DNA from: Streptomyces sp. 3214.6
Lineage (GTDB): Bacteria > Actinomycetota > Actinomycetes > Streptomycetales > Streptomycetaceae
Reading direction: 5' to 3'
DNA: 64,000 nt
Assembly: GCF_900129855.1 (NCBI RefSeq)
Contig: NZ_LT670819.1
Coordinates: 6,634,001-6,698,000 of the forward strand
A program made the translations under genes and the position numbers. Positions 34,979 through 42,692 of the stretch are shown piece after piece. Position 1 is the first letter of the stretch, and each line of letters begins with the position of its first letter. The notes under the pieces are model-generated. The model was not told where the DNA came from, did not search any database, and worked only from the letters and a program-made list of their open reading frames with translations.

Positions 34979-37198
34979 TCAGTTCCCGGAAGGGTGCGGG
35001 GTGGACCCGTACGCCGTCAGGAACTTGTCGCGGAACGAGCTCATCTTCCACACCGGGGCGTTGTGGGCCGGCTTCAGGCCGTCCGTCCAGTTCCAGGCGG
35101 CGATCTTGTCGAGGACCTTCGGATCCTTGGCGACGATCGAGATCGGCACGTCCCGGCTGGCGTTGTTGCCGCTGACCCGGGCTATGGGCTGGTGGTCGCC
35201 GAGGAACACCAGGACGGTGTCGTCGGTGCCGTAGCGCTCCAGCCACTGGGTGAGGGCGGTCACCGAGTACTGGATGGACTTGCCGTACTCCTCCTTGGAC
35301 TTGGCGCTGTTGGCGATGACCTCGGACGCCTTCTTGCCGGCCTTCTCGATGCCGTCGAAGACCGAGCCGTCGCCGAGGTCGTCCCAGCCGACCATCTTCG
35401 GGATCGGCGCCCAGGGCTGGTGGCTGGAGGTCAGGATGATCTCCGACATCAGCGGCTTGTCACGGTCCGTGCGGCTGTGCTCCAGCCGCTGGAACGCCTC
35501 CAGGGCGTACTGGTCCGGCATGGTCGACCAGCTGAACTTCGGTCCCTGGTAACCCATCTGGAAGGCGTTGTAGACCTTGTCCAGGCCGTAGAACTTCTGC
35601 TCCGGCCAGCCCTTCTGCACACCCGGCATGATCCCGACGGTGTCCCAGGCGCCGGTCTTCTTGAACGCCTTCGTCAGCGACAGGTGATCGCTCGCCATCA
35701 CCGTGCGGTAGCGCTGCTGGTTGTCGACCCACAGCCCGGACAGCGTGGTGGAGTGACCGAGCCAGCTGCTGCCGCCGTACGTCGCCGACGTCAGCCAGCC
35801 GCTCTTCGCGTGGAACCCGGCCTTCGTCAGGGCCTGCGTGCTCACGTCGAGAGTCTTGTCGACGCCCGGCGCCATGACCGGGTCCTCGATGGCGCTGCGG
35901 CCATAGCTCTCGATGAACGTGAAGATCATGTCCTTGCCGCGCAGGTCCGGCACGAGCTGGTCGGCGGGGGTGGCGCCGAACGCGTCGGCGCGGGCCTCCT
36001 TGCCGAACGCGGCCTCGTCCCGCAGGGTGTCGCGCACCCGCCGCGCCTCCGAGGCGACCGTGTGCGCGACCCGGTCGGAGGCGACCGGCATCCCGGCGTA
36101 CTGCAGACTGAGCACGGAGCACGTGATCCAGGCGGTGCCCGCGATCAGCGTGCCCCGGGTCGCCTGCCGGGTGTTGCTCACCAGGATGCCGCTCAGCCGG
36201 ACCGTCGCCAGCGCCATGACCACCATGACCAGGACGACGAGGAGGACGACGCCGATCGCCGCGACGAGCGCGACCGTCCCGCCCATCGAGTCCGCGACGT
36301 AGGACTGGGCGTCGTCCAGCAGACCCCAGTCCAGGACGAGGTTGAAGTCGCGGCCCAGGTACTCCACGAACCCCATGTCGAGCAGGTTCAGCACGGTCAG
36401 CGCCCCGAGCGCCGCGCCGGCCAGCGCCGCCAGCGCCACCCGCGGCCGGCGCGGCAGCGCCAGCAGCACGGCCGCACCGATGATCGCCTCACCCGGCAGC
36501 CGCAGGAACTGGTTCACCTGAACCGCGAAGAGACGATTCGGCATCACCAACGCCCCGAGCACCAGCACGACAGCAAGAACCGTCACGCTCCACCACACCA
36601 CCCGCGCCCCCCGAGGATGCCGCCCCCGCCAGGAGCCAACCCGCCCCCTGACCCCCCGAGTCCGCCGACCCGGGCTCTCCCCGCCCCCGGGCACCGACGC
36701 CGCGGGAGCCTCGACCTCCGCCGCGCCTGGTTGGGCGGGGGTCTTCGTCTCTGCCGGGTCCAATTCCGCGGTGGTCTTCGTCTCTGCCGGGTCCAATTCC
36801 GCGGGGGTCTTCGTCTCCGCCGGGTCCAATTTCGCGGTGGTCTTCGTCTCTGCCGGGTCCAATTCCGCGGTGGTCTTCGTCTCCGCCGGGTCAGAGGCTG
36901 CGGGGGTTTTCGTCTCCGCCGGGTCCGTGGCCTTCGGCTCCCGGGGGCCCGACACCGAGGCCTCTGCCTCAGTGGTCTCGGGCTTCGGGGCTGCCGGCTC
37001 TGTGGTCTTCGGCTTCGCCGCCTCCGGGGTCCCCGTTTCCTGGAGTGCCGGGTCTGGGGTGGTCGGGGGGTTGGCGGGGGTGTCCTCGGGAGGGTTTGGG
37101 GCGGGGTGTTGGGACGAGTGAGTGGAGACAGGCACCCGAGGGTCCTTCCGTACGAAGCCCGGCGGTTCGGCGGATCCGGTGTGGGTCGGATCCGCCAC
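34979..37198 (-). CDS. Sulfatase/LTA-synthase-like membrane protein with repeat tail
   Basis: A 739-residue membrane protein. The first 190 residues are Pro/Glu/Thr/Lys-rich and contain six copies of an 11-residue repeat, DPAETKTTAEL. Four to five membrane helices follow (about 200-355). The C-terminal domain is alkaline-phosphatase-like: DMIFTFIESYGRSA supplies the metal-binding Glu and probable nucleophile region, with SEIILTSSHQPW and VLVFLGDHQPI (Asp-His). The layout matches LtaS-like phosphoglycerol transferases, so it may build a wall-linked anionic polymer or modify a lipid. GTG 37198 is the only upstream start and lacks a clear ribosome-binding site. Confidence 0.8.
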   Translation of the reverse strand: MADPTHTGSAEPPGFVRKDPRVPVSTHSSQHPAPNPPEDTPANPPTTPDPALQETGTPEAAKPKTTEPAAPKPETTEAEASVSGPREPKATDPAETKTPAASDPAETKTTAELDPAETKTTAKLDPAETKTPAELDPAETKTTAELDPAETKTPAQPGAAEVEAPAASVPGGGESPGRRTRGVRGRVGSWRGRHPRGARVVWWSVTVLAVVLVLGALVMPNRLFAVQVNQFLRLPGEAIIGAAVLLALPRRPRVALAALAGAALGALTVLNLLDMGFVEYLGRDFNLVLDWGLLDDAQSYVADSMGGTVALVAAIGVVLLVVLVMVVMALATVRLSGILVSNTRQATRGTLIAGTAWITCSVLSLQYAGMPVASDRVAHTVASEARRVRDTLRDEAAFGKEARADAFGATPADQLVPDLRGKDMIFTFIESYGRSAIEDPVMAPGVDKTLDVSTQALTKAGFHAKSGWLTSATYGGSSWLGHSTTLSGLWVDNQQRYRTVMASDHLSLTKAFKKTGAWDTVGIMPGVQKGWPEQKFYGLDKVYNAFQMGYQGPKFSWSTMPDQYALEAFQRLEHSRTDRDKPLMSEIILTSSHQPWAPIPKMVGWDDLGDGSVFDGIEKAGKKASEVIANSAKSKEEYGKSIQYSVTALTQWLERYGTDDTVLVFLGDHQPIARVSGNNASRDVPISIVAKDPKVLDKIAAWNWTDGLKPAHNAPVWKMSSFRDKFLTAYGSTPHPSGN
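36728..36925 (-). repeat. Six in-frame 33-base tandem repeats
   Basis: Six consecutive 33-base units encode DPAETKT(P/T)A plus two variable residues, residues 92-157 of the sulfatase-like protein. The units differ at only a few bases, so copy number probably varies between strains. Confidence 0.9.
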
Positions 37199-37298
37199 AG
37201 TTTCGTACGGCCTGCCCTTCGCCCGCGTTCAGCCCCCTGGGCCTGTGCTCGGCAAACACCGCGCAAACGTCACGTCAAGCACCTCCCGGGAGGGAACC

Positions 37299-39248
37299 TC
37301 ACGCGCCCCCGACTGCCGTGAGCAGCGCCAACGGGGCCGCTGCCGAGCGGGATTCCCGTACGCACGCGTGGGGGTACGGTACCGGCTGCGCGTGCGTGTC
37401 GCGGCCGTAGCCCGCGAGGACCTCGGGCAGCCGGTGACCGGTCGCGGTCGCCGCGTCGACCAGCGCGTGGGCGACCGTACGGGCCTCGTCGTGCAGGCCG
37501 TAGCGGGCGAGCCCCAGCGTGATCAGCGCATTGTCGTGCGGCCAGACCGAACCCCGGTGGTAGGACAGAGGGTGGTACGCGGCCTGCCCGGCGGCGAGGG
37601 TGCGCACGCCCCAGCCGGAGAAGAAGTCGGGTTCCACCAGCCGCCGGCCCACGGCCTCGCCGTACTCCTTGTCCAGCAGGCCCGACCAGAGCAGATGCCC
37701 GGCGTCCGAGGCGAGCGCGTCGACCTGACGGCCCTCGCCGTCCAGCGCGAGCGCCGGGAACGAACGGTCCGGCATCCAGAAGTCCCGCTGGAAACGGTCC
37801 CGCAGATCGGCCGCGGCCTGCTCCAGCAGCGCCGCGTACTTCTCGTCCTGCCACACCGTGCGCGCCACCCACGCCGTACGACGCAGCGCGTCGTACGCGT
37901 ACCCCTGCGCCCCCGCCGCCATCACCGCCCCACTCGCGCGGGTGCCGTCCGCGGAGCAGATGGCACCGGGGGAGTCCTTCCAGTTCTGGTTGGCCAGGCC
38001 GCCGTTGTCGGCGCGGTAGACCAGGTAGCCGCGGGAGGTGAGCCCGCCGTGGTCCAGCATCCAGCCGACCGCCGCGCGGGCGTTGGGCTCCAGGCGGCGG
38101 GCCGTCGCCGCGTCGCCGGTCTGCTCGACGTACGCGCCGAGCAGGACGAGGAACAGCGGGGTCGCGTCCACCGAACCGTAGTAGCGGCCGAAGGGGACCT
38201 GTCCGAAGTGGGCCAGTTCGCCGTGCCGCACCTCGTGCACGATCTTCCCGGGCTGGGACACCGACTCCCGGCCGGTCTCGGTCGCCTGCCCGGCGGCGAG
38301 CGCCAGCAGCGTGGCGGCGGCCGGCCGCGGCCGGTAGGGGAGGGTGAACAGCGAGGTGAGCAGGGCGTCTCGGCCCAGCAGGGTCAGGAACCAGGGGGCG
38401 CCTGCCGCCGGAACGCGCAGCTCCTCGCCGTCCGGCCCGGTCGCCTGCACCTGGAGCGCGGCCAGGTCCGCGAGCCCGCGAACGCAGGCGGCGGCCAGCT
38501 CGGGCCAGCCGGTCGGGAAGGCCAGGCCCTCCATGAACTCGCCCTCCTGCGCCCGGAGTTGTTCGGCCACCGCGGCCGGGGAACGGGGCACCCGCAGGGC
38601 CCGCTTCTCGCCGTGCGGCCGGGCCATCACCCGCAGGGTCAACTCGGCCGAGCCGTTCGGCTCCAGCTCCAGCGTCCACACCAGACGGCGGGCCCCGGTG
38701 CCGGTCTCCTCGACGCCGTCCGGCGCGGGCTCGGCCGTCACCGTCGTGCAGGACTTCCACTCACCGCGCCGGTAGGTGAACTCCACGCCGTCGTCGAGGA
38801 CTTGACGGCGGCGGACGACCCCGGTCTTCGCGTACGTACGGTGGTCGGAGCGGAGTTCGAACTGGTCGGTGAAGTCGGCGTCGGCGGTGACCGCGAGCCG
38901 GACCGTCGTCGGCACCGGCCGGTTGCTGACGATCCGCAGCGACTCCACGAACGAGCTGTCTCCGACGGCCTGTTCACGGAACAGCGTGCAGGACGGCGGC
39001 TCGTTGCGCCCGCCGCGCGGCACGAGCACGCACCGCGTGACGTCCCCGTCCGTGACCGGCGCGAGCACCTCCGGCACGGCGCCGTCCACCGTCAGCTGCC
39101 AGCGGCTGAGGTGCCGGGCGTCCCGGACGAATAACCCCTCCGGGGACCCGGAGGCCGTGCCGGAGCCCCGTACGCCGCTGATGTCCCCGCGGTCGCCCAC
39201 GGCGGCGAACGTCCCGCCGTACACGAGCAGATGATGCCGGTCCGTCAT
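37299..39248 (-). CDS. Glycogen-debranching-type amylo-alpha-1,6-glucosidase family protein
   Basis: A 649-residue cytoplasmic protein. Residues 1-200 are the N-terminal beta-sandwich of glycogen-debranching enzymes (VRDARHLSRWQLTVDG). The rest is an (alpha/alpha)6 barrel like GH15/GH37/GH63 members, with FLTLLGRDALLTSLF (catalytic Asp candidate), YYGSVDATPLFLVLLGAY and SYHRGSVWPHDNALI. Its ATG overlaps the stop of the upstream glycosidase gene by ATGA, so both are made together. It probably hydrolyses an alpha-linked oligosaccharide; the exact linkage cannot be read from sequence. Confidence 0.88.
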   Translation of the reverse strand: MTDRHHLLVYGGTFAAVGDRGDISGVRGSGTASGSPEGLFVRDARHLSRWQLTVDGAVPEVLAPVTDGDVTRCVLVPRGGRNEPPSCTLFREQAVGDSSFVESLRIVSNRPVPTTVRLAVTADADFTDQFELRSDHRTYAKTGVVRRRQVLDDGVEFTYRRGEWKSCTTVTAEPAPDGVEETGTGARRLVWTLELEPNGSAELTLRVMARPHGEKRALRVPRSPAAVAEQLRAQEGEFMEGLAFPTGWPELAAACVRGLADLAALQVQATGPDGEELRVPAAGAPWFLTLLGRDALLTSLFTLPYRPRPAAATLLALAAGQATETGRESVSQPGKIVHEVRHGELAHFGQVPFGRYYGSVDATPLFLVLLGAYVEQTGDAATARRLEPNARAAVGWMLDHGGLTSRGYLVYRADNGGLANQNWKDSPGAICSADGTRASGAVMAAGAQGYAYDALRRTAWVARTVWQDEKYAALLEQAAADLRDRFQRDFWMPDRSFPALALDGEGRQVDALASDAGHLLWSGLLDKEYGEAVGRRLVEPDFFSGWGVRTLAAGQAAYHPLSYHRGSVWPHDNALITLGLARYGLHDEARTVAHALVDAATATGHRLPEVLAGYGRDTHAQPVPYPHACVRESRSAAAPLALLTAVGGA

Positions 39249-40774
39249 CCCCGGTCCCCTCCCTTGAGAGCGTTCGCCTCGTTCGCGTTGTTCGCCTGGT
39301 TCACTCGGTTGACTTGGTTCACTTCGGTCGCTTGGTCTGCTTGGCCTGCCTGGTCTGCTTCGCTTCGGTGCAGCAGGTCGAGCGTGAGCGCGGCGGTCCA
39401 GCTGAAGCGGGTCGCGCCGCAGGCCTCGCCGGTGTACGGGTCGACGTACTCCGCGAAGTCCGAGCCGGCCGCGATGTCCAGCACCGCCCGGCGCAGCGCG
39501 TCCGCGTCGGCCCGGTGGCCGTGCAGCCGCAGACCGCGCTCCAGCAGCCAGCTCGTGTTGAACCAGGCCGGGCCGCGCCAGTAACGGTGCGGGTCGAAGG
39601 CCTCGCCGAGCAGGTCGTAGCTGGGGACGAGGCGGGTGGTCGTGCCGAGCCCGAAGTGCGGGCCGCGCAGGGTCCCCACGACGGCCGTCACCACCTCGCG
39701 CGGCAGCCCGGGCAGCAGGAGGGGCACGAGCCCGGAGACCCCACGCTCACGGATCAGCGCCCCGCCCGGACCGCCCTGTGTGTCGGCCCGCGCCCCTTGT
39801 ACGTCCCGGCAGAAGAACATGCCCTCCCTCGGGTCCCACAGCCGCTCGACCAGGGCCGTCGTCAGGCGTTCCGCGCGCGCGTGGCGGGCGCCGGCCGTCG
39901 CGCCCAGCTCCTGCGCGATGCGGGCGAGGGCGTGTTCGGAGGCGATGAGCAGCGCGTTGAAGGCGGGGTCCTCGACGGCGAACTCCCCGCCCCCGTCGGT
40001 ATAGCCGCCGTCCCGGTACTCCGTCGCCAGCCGCACGTACCGCCCGTAGTCCAGGTCCGTCGGACGGTCCTGGGCCGCGCCGTGGTCGAGGTCGGCGCGC
40101 CGGAAGGAGCGGGCCGGGGCCGGGGTGACCCGGGCGAGCGGCGCGTCCCAGCTCGGCGCGTTGTCCATGCCCTGCTCCCAGGGGTGGACGACCGACACCA
40201 GCCCGCCCCCGCCGAGGTCCCGCCGGTGCAGCAGATACCGGTGCCAGGCGGCGAGCCGCGGGTAGACCCGGGCGAGGAAGCCGCGCGCCCGGGAGAGCCC
40301 CGGGTCGGCGCGGTGCACCAGCCAGGCCGCGAGCGCGTGCACCGGTGGCTGCACGATGCCGGAGGTCTGTACGGTGCGCGGGGCGCCCGCAGCGCGCCCC
40401 GCGGTCGAGGAGCGCCAGAAGTCGGGGCTCGGGAAGTACGCGTCGAGCGGTACGGAGGGGTTGAAGACGATGTGCGGGATACGCCCGTCGCCCCACTGGG
40501 CGGCCAGTAGCGTCTCCAGCTCCGTCTGCGCCCGACGCGGCGAGAGGTGCCTGAGCCCGATCGCGATGAACGCCGAGTCCCAGGACCACTGGTGCGGGTA
40601 CAGCCGACGCGACGGCACGGTCGACGCGCCGGTCCAGTTGCCCTCCAGCACGGCTGCCGCCCGCGTGTGCAGCCCCCTGAGGTGCGGCGAACCCGGTGAA
40701 CCTGGCGGAGCCGCCGGATCGTATGCAGCGGCGTACTCCGCCGGGCGTGCGATGAGCTGGGCGGTGCGATCCAC
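39245..40774 (-). CDS. GH63-like (alpha/alpha)6 glycosidase
   Basis: A 509-residue soluble glycosidase related to mannosylglycerate hydrolase/GH63 enzymes. Diagnostic segments are LYPHQWSWDSAFIAIGLRHLSP (catalytic Asp candidate), WGDGRIPHIVFNP, SGIVQPPVHALAAW and YWRGPAWFNTSWLLERGL. GTG 40774 was chosen for GGGGAG upstream; longer open frame beyond it is antisense to the ROK gene. The C-terminal 35 residues are an Asn/Gln/Ala-rich tail encoded by imperfect repeats. It is coupled to the debranching-type gene and divergent from a ROK regulator, a complete sugar-responsive locus. Confidence 0.85.
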   Translation of the reverse strand: MDRTAQLIARPAEYAAAYDPAAPPGSPGSPHLRGLHTRAAAVLEGNWTGASTVPSRRLYPHQWSWDSAFIAIGLRHLSPRRAQTELETLLAAQWGDGRIPHIVFNPSVPLDAYFPSPDFWRSSTAGRAAGAPRTVQTSGIVQPPVHALAAWLVHRADPGLSRARGFLARVYPRLAAWHRYLLHRRDLGGGGLVSVVHPWEQGMDNAPSWDAPLARVTPAPARSFRRADLDHGAAQDRPTDLDYGRYVRLATEYRDGGYTDGGGEFAVEDPAFNALLIASEHALARIAQELGATAGARHARAERLTTALVERLWDPREGMFFCRDVQGARADTQGGPGGALIRERGVSGLVPLLLPGLPREVVTAVVGTLRGPHFGLGTTTRLVPSYDLLGEAFDPHRYWRGPAWFNTSWLLERGLRLHGHRADADALRRAVLDIAAGSDFAEYVDPYTGEACGATRFSWTAALTLDLLHRSEADQAGQADQATEVNQVNRVNQANNANEANALKGGDRG

Positions 40775-40894
40775 TCGGGGCTCCCCGAAGACGACAAGGC
40801 CGACTGGTTCGGCAGTGGCTACCGTAGGGTTACGTCTATTTAACACGCAAAACTCAATATGTAATGCAGGCTTGGGAAACACAAGGGGGTGGGC
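40775..40894. promoter_or_regulatory. Divergent promoter region, glycosidases/ROK regulator
   Basis: The stretch 40830-40875 is strikingly AT-rich for this genome (TCTATTTAACACGCAAAACT and neighbours), as expected for the promoters and ROK operator of a divergent pair. TTAC and GTAA elements about 30 bases apart flank it. No clean palindrome is seen. Confidence 0.45.
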
Positions 40895-42178
40895 ATGACC
40901 GGGCGTTCGGGACGAGCCGTCGGAACCGGCGGGACCGGCGGGACCGGCGGGGCGGGCAGGACCGGCGGGACCGGTAGGGCGGGCAGGACCGGCAGCCAGG
41001 CCAGCGCCGGAGACCTGCTCGAACTGGTGCGCAGCGGGCGGGCGACGACCCGCGGCGCCCTCCAGCAGGCCACCGGCCTCTCGCGCGCGACCGTGGGCCA
41101 ACGCCTGGAGCGTCTCTTCCGCGTGGGCTGGCTGCGCGAGGGCGCCGGCGGCCCGGTCGACTCCCCGCTCGGTGGCCGCCCCTCGATCACCCTGGAGTTC
41201 GACGACGCCCACGCGGTCGTCCTGGCCGCCGACCTGGACACCCGGCACGCCCGGGCGGCCGTGCTGACCCTGACCGGCGAGATCCTGGCCGAGCGCGGCG
41301 GCACCCTGGTCATCGAGGACGGTCCGGACGCCGTCCTCGGCGAACTCGGCGGCTGGTTCGCCGAGCTGCTGGAGAAGGCGGGCCACCGGCCGGACGAGGT
41401 CTGCGGCATCGGACTCGCCGTCCCCGGCCCGGTCGACAGCGAGACCGGCCGGGTCGTCCAACCGCCGATCATGCCCGGCTGGGACGGCTACGACATACGG
41501 GGCCGCCTCGCGCGAGCGTTCACACAGCGCACCGGGGCGCCGGCGGTCCCGGTGCTCGTCGACAACGACGCCAACCTCATGGCGTACGGCGAACAGCGCA
41601 CCGGGTACCCGGACTGCTCGGCGTTCGTGCTGGTCAAGGTGTCCACGGGCATCGGCGCCGGGGTCGTGGTCGACGGCTCGATCTTCCGTGGCGTGGACGG
41701 CGGCGCCGGCGACATCGGGCACATCCGGGTGGGCGCGGAGGCGCTGTGCCGCTGTGGCTCCTACGGCTGTCTCGCCGCCGTCGCCAGCGGTGGCGCCGTG
41801 GCGCGGCGGCTCACGGAGTCGGGCATACCGGCGTCCTCGGGCTCGGATGTGCGCGACCTGCTCGCCGCCGGGCACCCCGAGGCCGCGGCGAGCGCCCGTG
41901 AGGCGGGGCGCCGCGTCGGGGACGTCCTGGCGACGGTCGTGACGCTGCTCAACCCCGGGGTCCTGATGATCGCCGGGGATCTGGCCGGAACCGCCTTCCT
42001 CACGGGCGTGCGCGAGCTGCTCTACCAGCGGGCGCTGCCCCGCTCCACGGCCCGTCTGGACGTCGTGACCTCGCGGCTGGGGGAGCGGGCGGGCCTGGTG
42101 GGAGGGGGTGCGCTGGTCGTGGAGCACCTGTACGCGCCGGAGCGGGTGGAGGAGCGGTTGCTGGCGCTGGGGGTGTGA
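40895..42178 (+). CDS. ROK family transcriptional regulator
   Basis: A 427-residue sugar-responsive repressor. A Gly/Thr/Arg repeat tail (about residues 8-30) precedes the HTH GALQQATGLSRATVGQRLERLF. The ROK sugar-kinase-like domain has the ATP-site strands VLAADLDTRHARAAV, the sugar motif VDNDANLMAYGE and the structural zinc motif CRCGSYGCLAAVA. ATG 40895 follows AAGGGGG. It is divergent from the two glycosidase genes across an AT-rich spacer of 120 bases, and very probably represses them until an oligosaccharide product is present. Confidence 0.93.
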   Translation: MTGRSGRAVGTGGTGGTGGAGRTGGTGRAGRTGSQASAGDLLELVRSGRATTRGALQQATGLSRATVGQRLERLFRVGWLREGAGGPVDSPLGGRPSITLEFDDAHAVVLAADLDTRHARAAVLTLTGEILAERGGTLVIEDGPDAVLGELGGWFAELLEKAGHRPDEVCGIGLAVPGPVDSETGRVVQPPIMPGWDGYDIRGRLARAFTQRTGAPAVPVLVDNDANLMAYGEQRTGYPDCSAFVLVKVSTGIGAGVVVDGSIFRGVDGGAGDIGHIRVGAEALCRCGSYGCLAAVASGGAVARRLTESGIPASSGSDVRDLLAAGHPEAAASAREAGRRVGDVLATVVTLLNPGVLMIAGDLAGTAFLTGVRELLYQRALPRSTARLDVVTSRLGERAGLVGGGALVVEHLYAPERVEERLLALGV

Positions 42179-42189
42179 GGGACGCTCGT

Positions 42190-42271
42190 ATGACGGGCCG
42201 CACGACGGGCCGCACGAAGGCCGCACGACTGGCCGCACGACGGGCGAACGATGGGCCGCACGACGGGCGGC
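42190..42271 (+). repeat. Seven degenerate 12-base tandem repeats
   Basis: Seven adjacent units of 11-12 bases close to ACGACGGGCCGC follow the ROK stop after about a dozen bases. They are non-coding and GC-rich. The remaining part of the 514-base gap to ppdK holds the inverted repeats listed separately. Confidence 0.8.
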
Positions 42272-42353
42272 AGGTCGACGGCATGACGGGCGGGTTTCCG
42301 TCCCGAGACGCGTCCGCATGGTGAAATCGGGCGGCCTGTGGAAGCGTGATTCT

Positions 42354-42376
42354 CACCACCCCTGAGGGGGGTAGTG
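42354..42376. promoter_or_regulatory. GC-rich inverted repeat in the ppdK upstream region
   Basis: CACCACCCC and GGGGTAGTG pair with one mismatch around a TGAGG loop. The appearance is reminiscent of C-tract/G-tract operators of metal or stress regulators, or it may end the ROK transcript. Confidence 0.35.
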
Positions 42377-42418
42377 CTCAGATGAGCGGATCATGAGTCG
42401 CTGCACTTCTCCAAGGGG

Positions 42419-42433
42419 TGGCACTGAGTGCCA
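42419..42433. promoter_or_regulatory. Perfect palindrome TGGCACTGAGTGCCA
   Basis: Two 7-base arms around a single G, 260 bases upstream of ppdK. It has the size and symmetry of a TetR-type or stress-repressor operator. No regulator gene is adjacent. Confidence 0.5.
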
Positions 42434-42618
42434 TCGCTTGATCGTTCATCGATCGAAATCAATCGTGCCGTACAGCGCTCGTCTGAGCGGGAAGTGAGGC
42501 GCGTGGGAGGTGCTTGCGTTCAAGAAGTGAAAACATCCGCCGCTCTGGGCTTGCCAAGCCTTGACTTTCGATCCGCTGGCGGACGACTGGTTACGAGCAC
42601 ATGACGCGCGAGTAGACG

Positions 42619-42643
42619 TACCCAGACGCCTTTGATCTGGGTA
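42619..42643 (+). promoter_or_regulatory. Inverted repeat and possible -10 just upstream of ppdK
   Basis: TACCCAGA and TCTGGGTA are perfect complements around a 9-base loop. The right arm runs into TATGTT, a possible -10, about 50 bases before the GTG start. The site is well placed to control ppdK. Confidence 0.5.
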
Positions 42644-42692
42644 TGTTCCTGGCCGTCAGGGCAGCCACCGCGTCCTCGAGGAGTCGAGACCC

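Noticed and set aside
36771..37121. Small plus-strand gene encoding a Val/Phe/Ser/Ala/Gly repeat protein
   Set aside because: It is the antisense reading of the DPAETKT repeat region and lacks its own ribosome-binding site.
40775..42319. Extension of the GH63-like gene to more than 1000 residues
   Set aside because: The extra region is antisense to the ROK gene; a start with a ribosome-binding site exists at 40774.
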